Assembly (NCBI RefSeq): GCF_001425265.1
Contig: NZ_LMEC01000023.1
Span: 248,001 to 312,000, forward strand
Length of the DNA: 64,000 bases
Direction: 5' to 3'
Source: Massilia sp. Root418
Lineage (GTDB): Bacteria > Pseudomonadota > Gammaproteobacteria > Burkholderiales > Burkholderiaceae_D
Shown here: positions 60,893 through 64,000 of the stretch, piece after piece
Position numbering within the stretch: the stretch's first letter is position 1
Layout of the letters: every line of letters begins with the position of its first letter
Notes under the pieces: generated by a model
What the model saw: the letters and a program-made list of their open reading frames with translations, nothing else
Told to the model about the DNA's origin: nothing
Databases searched by the model: none
Made by a program: the position numbers and the translations under genes

Positions 60893-62245
60893 ATGAGCGA
60901 CTCCGCATTTAGCCACAGCCAGGATCAATTGAAGCAGCTTGCACGCGACGTTTTAGCCTACGCGCGCGAGAAGGGCGGCACCGATGCCGCCGTCGAGATC
61001 AGCGAGGGCAGCGGCTTGTCCGTCTCTGTGCGCAAGGCCAAAATCGAGACCATCGAGCAGAACCGCGACAAGGGCCTGGGCGTGACCGTGTTCATCGGCC
61101 AGAAGCGCGGCAACGCCAGCACCTCCGACTTTTCCGCCGCCTCGCTGCGCGCCACCGTGGATGCCGCCTACAACATCGCCAACTTCACGGCCGACGACGA
61201 CTGCGCCGGCCTGGCCGACGAGGACATGCTGGAGAAGAATCCGCGCGACCTGAAGCTGTACTATCCGTGGCTGATCTCCACCGAGGAAGCGGTGGCGCTG
61301 GCGCAGCGTGCCGAAGCGGCCGCCTTCGAGGTGGACCCGCGCATCACCAACAGCGAAGGCGCGGGCGTGCACGTGCAGCAGTCGCACTTCGTGGCGGCCA
61401 ACTCGCGCGGCTTCATCGGCGGCTACCCCTACTCGCGCCACACCCTGTCGGTGGCGCCGATCGCCGGCAAGGGCGCCAAGATGCAGCGCGACGACTGGTA
61501 CAGCTCGGTGCGCGACGCCAGCAAGATGGCCGCGCCGGAAGCCATCGGCCGCTACGCCGCCGAGCGCGCGCTGGCCCGCCTGAACGCGCGCAAGCTCGAC
61601 ACCCGCACCTGCCCGGTGCTGTTCGAGGCGCCGCTGGCCGCCGGCCTGCTGGGCGCCTTCGTACAAGCCACCTCGGGCGGCGCGCTGTACCGCAAGTCCA
61701 CCTTCCTGCTCGACAGCCTGGGCAAGCCGGTGTTCCCGTCCCACATCCAGATCGAGGAAGACCCGCACGTGATCGGCGCGGTGGGCTCGGCGCCGTTCGA
61801 CGAGGAAGGCGTGCGCACCCAGCGCCGCGACGTGGTCAAGGATGGCGTGGTGCAGGGCTATTTCCTGTCCACCTACTCGGCGCGCAAGCTGGGCATGCAA
61901 ACCACCGGCAACGCGGGCGGCTCGCACAACCTGTCGCTGACGTCCTCGCTGACGAAGAAAAACGACGACTTCGTGGCCATGCTGAAGAAGATGGGCACCG
62001 GCCTGCTGGTGACCGAGCTGATGGGGCAGGGCACCAACTACGTGACCGGCGACTACTCGCGCGGCGCGTCCGGCTACTGGGTGGAAAACGGCGTGATCCA
62101 GTACCCGGTGGAAGAGATCACCATTGCCGGCAACATGAAAGAGATGTTCCAGCAAATCGTCGGCATCGGCTCGGATGTGCTGGTGCGCGGCACCAAGCAG
62201 ACCGGCTCCATCCTGATCGAAAAAATGGTTGTTGCAGGAAGCTAA
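60893..62245 (+). CDS. pmbA: Metalloprotease PmbA/TldE
   Basis: 450 residues. Typical segments: DAAVEISEGSGLSVSVRKAK, IEQNRDKGLGVTVFIGQKRG, DEEGVRTQRRDVVKDGVVQG and GDYSRGASGYWVENGVIQYP. With TldD, TldE forms a heterodimeric protease that unfolds and degrades small peptides such as microcin B17 precursor and CcdA. ATG 60893 is chosen; the frame is open 39 bp upstream without similarity. Divergent from darP. Confidence 0.95.
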   Translation: MSDSAFSHSQDQLKQLARDVLAYAREKGGTDAAVEISEGSGLSVSVRKAKIETIEQNRDKGLGVTVFIGQKRGNASTSDFSAASLRATVDAAYNIANFTADDDCAGLADEDMLEKNPRDLKLYYPWLISTEEAVALAQRAEAAAFEVDPRITNSEGAGVHVQQSHFVAANSRGFIGGYPYSRHTLSVAPIAGKGAKMQRDDWYSSVRDASKMAAPEAIGRYAAERALARLNARKLDTRTCPVLFEAPLAAGLLGAFVQATSGGALYRKSTFLLDSLGKPVFPSHIQIEEDPHVIGAVGSAPFDEEGVRTQRRDVVKDGVVQGYFLSTYSARKLGMQTTGNAGGSHNLSLTSSLTKKNDDFVAMLKKMGTGLLVTELMGQGTNYVTGDYSRGASGYWVENGVIQYPVEEITIAGNMKEMFQQIVGIGSDVLVRGTKQTGSILIEKMVVAGS

Positions 62246-62318
62246 TTATCCGTTGCAAGCTTGCCCACGTTTCCATACACTGTCCCCGGCAATATTAAAA
62301 AAACCTAGGAGACAATGT

Positions 62319-63407
62319 ATGGAACGCCGTTCATTCATTACCAAGGCTGCCGCCGGCGCCACCGCAGGCGTGATCGCCGCCCCGGCCCTGGCGCAGTCGC
62401 TGCCCACCATCAACTGGCGCCTGGCGTCCAGCTTCCCCAAATCGCTGGACACCATCTTCGGCGCCGCCGACACCTTCACCAAGCGCGTCTCGCAGCTCAC
62501 CGGCGGCAAATTCAACATCCGCTCGTTCGCGGGCGGCGAAATCGTGCCCGGCCTGCAGGTGATGGACGCGGTGCAGGCCGGCACCGTCGAGTGCGGCCAC
62601 AGTGCCTCCTACTACTACTTCGGCAAGGACGCCACCTTCGCCTTCGACTGCGCGGTGCCCTTCGGCCTGACCTCGCGCCAGCACACCGCCTGGTACGAGC
62701 AGGGCGGCGGGCGCGAGCTGACCCGTGAATTCTTCAAGGGCTACGGCATCGTCAACTTCCTGGGCGGCAATTCCGGCACCCAGATGGGCGGCTGGTTCCG
62801 CAAGGAAGTGAAATCCGTGGCCGACCTGAAAGGCACCAAAATGCGCGTCGGCGGCTTCGCCGGCAAGGTGCTGGAACGCCTGGGCCTGGTGCCGCAGCAG
62901 CTGGCCGGCGGCGACATCTACCCGGCGCTGGAAAAAGGCACCATCGACGCGGCGGAGTGGGTCGGTCCCTACGACGACGAGAAGCTGGGCTTCCACAAGG
63001 TGGCGCCGTTCTACTACGCGCCGGGCTGGTGGGAAGCGGGCGCCTCGTTCTCGTTCTACGTGAACATCAAGGAATGGGAAAAGCTGCCCAAGGAATACCA
63101 GGCCGCGATTGAAGTGGCCACCTACGAAGCGCACGTGGTGATGCAAGCCGAATACGACTACCGCAACCCGACCGCGCTGGCGAAACTGCTGAGGGGCGGC
63201 GTCAAGCTGCGCAACTTCCCCAAAGACATGATGGACGCCTGCTACAAGGCCGCCAACGACGTCATGAACGAAGAAGCCGCGCGCAACGCCAAGTTCGCCA
63301 AGATCTACGAGCCGTGGAAAAAGTTCCGACAGGACCAGAACCAGTGGGCCTCGGTAGCCGAAGCGACGATGCAGAACTTCCTCATCAGCGCCGGCCGCGG
63401 CAAGTAA
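62319..63407 (+). CDS. TRAP transporter substrate-binding protein, DctP-type
   Basis: 362 residues. It begins with a twin-arginine-like signal MERRSFITKAAAGATAGVIA cleaved near ALAQ. The mature part fits DctP-type TRAP binding proteins (WRLASSFPKSLDTIFGAADT, the TKMRVGGFAGKVLERLGLVP region, and DAAEWVGPYDDEKLGFHKVA). This periplasmic protein captures organic acids, probably alpha-keto acids, for the DctQM permease; no permease genes are in view. ATG 62319 lies after AGGAGA and is out of frame with an ATG four bases earlier. Confidence 0.93.
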   Translation: MERRSFITKAAAGATAGVIAAPALAQSLPTINWRLASSFPKSLDTIFGAADTFTKRVSQLTGGKFNIRSFAGGEIVPGLQVMDAVQAGTVECGHSASYYYFGKDATFAFDCAVPFGLTSRQHTAWYEQGGGRELTREFFKGYGIVNFLGGNSGTQMGGWFRKEVKSVADLKGTKMRVGGFAGKVLERLGLVPQQLAGGDIYPALEKGTIDAAEWVGPYDDEKLGFHKVAPFYYAPGWWEAGASFSFYVNIKEWEKLPKEYQAAIEVATYEAHVVMQAEYDYRNPTALAKLLRGGVKLRNFPKDMMDACYKAANDVMNEEAARNAKFAKIYEPWKKFRQDQNQWASVAEATMQNFLISAGRGK

Positions 63408-63424
63408 TTCAGCTCCGCCACCAT

Positions 63425-63488
63425 AAATGGGGTCAGGGTTAATTAATTTTGCAACTAGTTGCAAAATTAATTAACCCTGACCCCATTT
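63425..63488. repeat. 64-bp perfect palindrome
   Basis: Two 32-bp arms without a loop: the left begins AAATGGGGTCAGGGTTAATT and ends GCAACT, the right is its exact complement and runs into a T stretch. It lies between two convergent genes and can work as a terminator in both directions. Its A/T-rich body in a GC-rich genome, and GGGGTCAGGGTTAATT-like ends, suggest a mobile palindromic element. Confidence 0.85.
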
Positions 63489-63490
63489 TT

Positions 63491-64000
63491 TTAGCGGCAG
63501 AGGGGGCTCTTGGGCTCGCCGCAGGCGATCAGGCGGCCGACGTCGGGGTTGTCGAGGTAGCGCACGTGGGCGTCGACCGGGTTTTCGAAGGCGCCGAACC
63601 AGGTGCGGGCGTTCGACACCAGCACGTTGTGCAGCACCACGCCGGGCCGTTCGTAGCGCTCCTTTTGCAGCGTGTAGGACAGCAGATCGTTCGGGTCGGT
63701 GAAGGCGACCAGCGTCAGGTTGCCCATGGACGCCGGCGCCGACGCCGGCGCCGCAGCCGCGCTGCGCGCGCGGCGGCGCTCCAGCACCCGCTGCAGGCTG
63801 TCCTGCGGCAGCGCGCGGCGGCCCACGTCGAGCGGCAGACCCTGGTCGGCCAGGCCCAGGATGGGGATCTGGTTGGCCGCCATCACCAAATAGGCCATGC
63901 GGTCCAGTGTCTGCTGGGCGGCGTCGGCGGCGCGCCTGGCGTCCGGCGCCGCGCTGTCGTCGTCCAGCATATTGCTCAGCGTGTCGAACAGGATCTTGCT
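63491..64000 (-). CDS. Hypothetical protein, hydrolase-like C-terminus (partial)
   Basis: The frame is open past the right edge (the visible part reads SKILFDTLSNMLDDDS at its start), so the N-terminus is missing. 169 codons are visible plus the stop. LTLVAFTDPNDLLSYTLQKE followed by NVLVSNARTWFGAFENP and a closing CGEPKSPLC resembles the end of a large secreted or lipid-linked alpha/beta hydrolase, with Asp in the TDPND position as possible acid. The family is not certain. It converges with the TRAP gene across the palindrome. Confidence 0.6.
   Translation of the reverse strand, partial: SKILFDTLSNMLDDDSAAPDARRAADAAQQTLDRMAYLVMAANQIPILGLADQGLPLDVGRRALPQDSLQRVLERRRARSAAAAPASAPASMGNLTLVAFTDPNDLLSYTLQKERYERPGVVLHNVLVSNARTWFGAFENPVDAHVRYLDNPDVGRLIACGEPKSPLCR

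Overview
The window is GC-rich DNA from a betaproteobacterium. The protein families suggest Oxalobacteraceae (the Massilia/Duganella/Janthinobacterium group): an 87-residue IF-1 variant, a DUF2863-type protein, a PEP-CTERM protein, a complete five-step hut operon using HutF/HutG, and dispersed GGCGGGTTACG-type REP units. This placement is inferred from gene content, not from a marker-gene comparison.

Layout. 1-8.5 kb: the end of a YtcJ-like amidohydrolase, then the histidine-utilisation operon hutU-hutH-hutG-hutF-hutD-hutI. It sits behind a sigma70-type promoter with a HutC-like operator in its spacer. The genes overlap or nearly touch, and the route is histidine to urocanate, imidazolonepropionate, formiminoglutamate, N-formylglutamate and glutamate. 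8.6-31.3 kb is mostly ordinary chromosome: a secreted zinc metalloprotease, a substrate-binding/permease fusion without an ATPase gene beside it, an EamA exporter with a GNAT acetyltransferase, a deoxyinosine glycosylase, a GT1-type glycosyltransferase, a LysR gene divergent from an MDR oxidoreductase/NmrA pair, hydrolases, IF-1 behind a candidate structured RNA, a chemoreceptor, a CocE-type hydrolase, a TPR lipoprotein, a DUF2863-like protein and an HDOD protein. 31.5-34.6 kb: alkyladenine glycosylase, a REP pair enclosing 9-bp tandem repeats, an IS3-type deletion remnant, an AraC regulator and a fatty-acid hydroxylase.

34.7-49.3 kb is the accessory island, read on the minus strand. A 1366-residue Sec-exported RHS shell gene (45181-49281) ends before the usual RHS core. 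A separate, translationally coupled frame follows, with its own signal peptide, the RHS core and a toxin tip. Downstream lie further displaced copies of the core/tip unit, all damaged by frameshifts, nonsense codons or deletions. At least eight short, lower-GC frames interleaved with them remain open and look like immunity genes. Repeated segments, gene fragments broken at the same base and IS scraps show repeated recombination. This is the most interesting part of the window: a split RHS toxin with a bank of retired tips and preserved immunities.

49.4-64 kb: a chemoreceptor with a periplasmic Cache protein, a KamA-type radical SAM enzyme, an MFS transporter preceded by a GCC/GAT microsatellite, a fumarylacetoacetase-family hydrolase, a class III aminotransferase, a PEP-CTERM protein, a carboxymuconolactone decarboxylase-like protein, an esterase, mogA, darP (yjgA), pmbA (tldE), a DctP-type TRAP binding protein, a 64-bp perfect palindrome and a gene cut by the window edge. 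No tRNA, rRNA or CRISPR array was seen.
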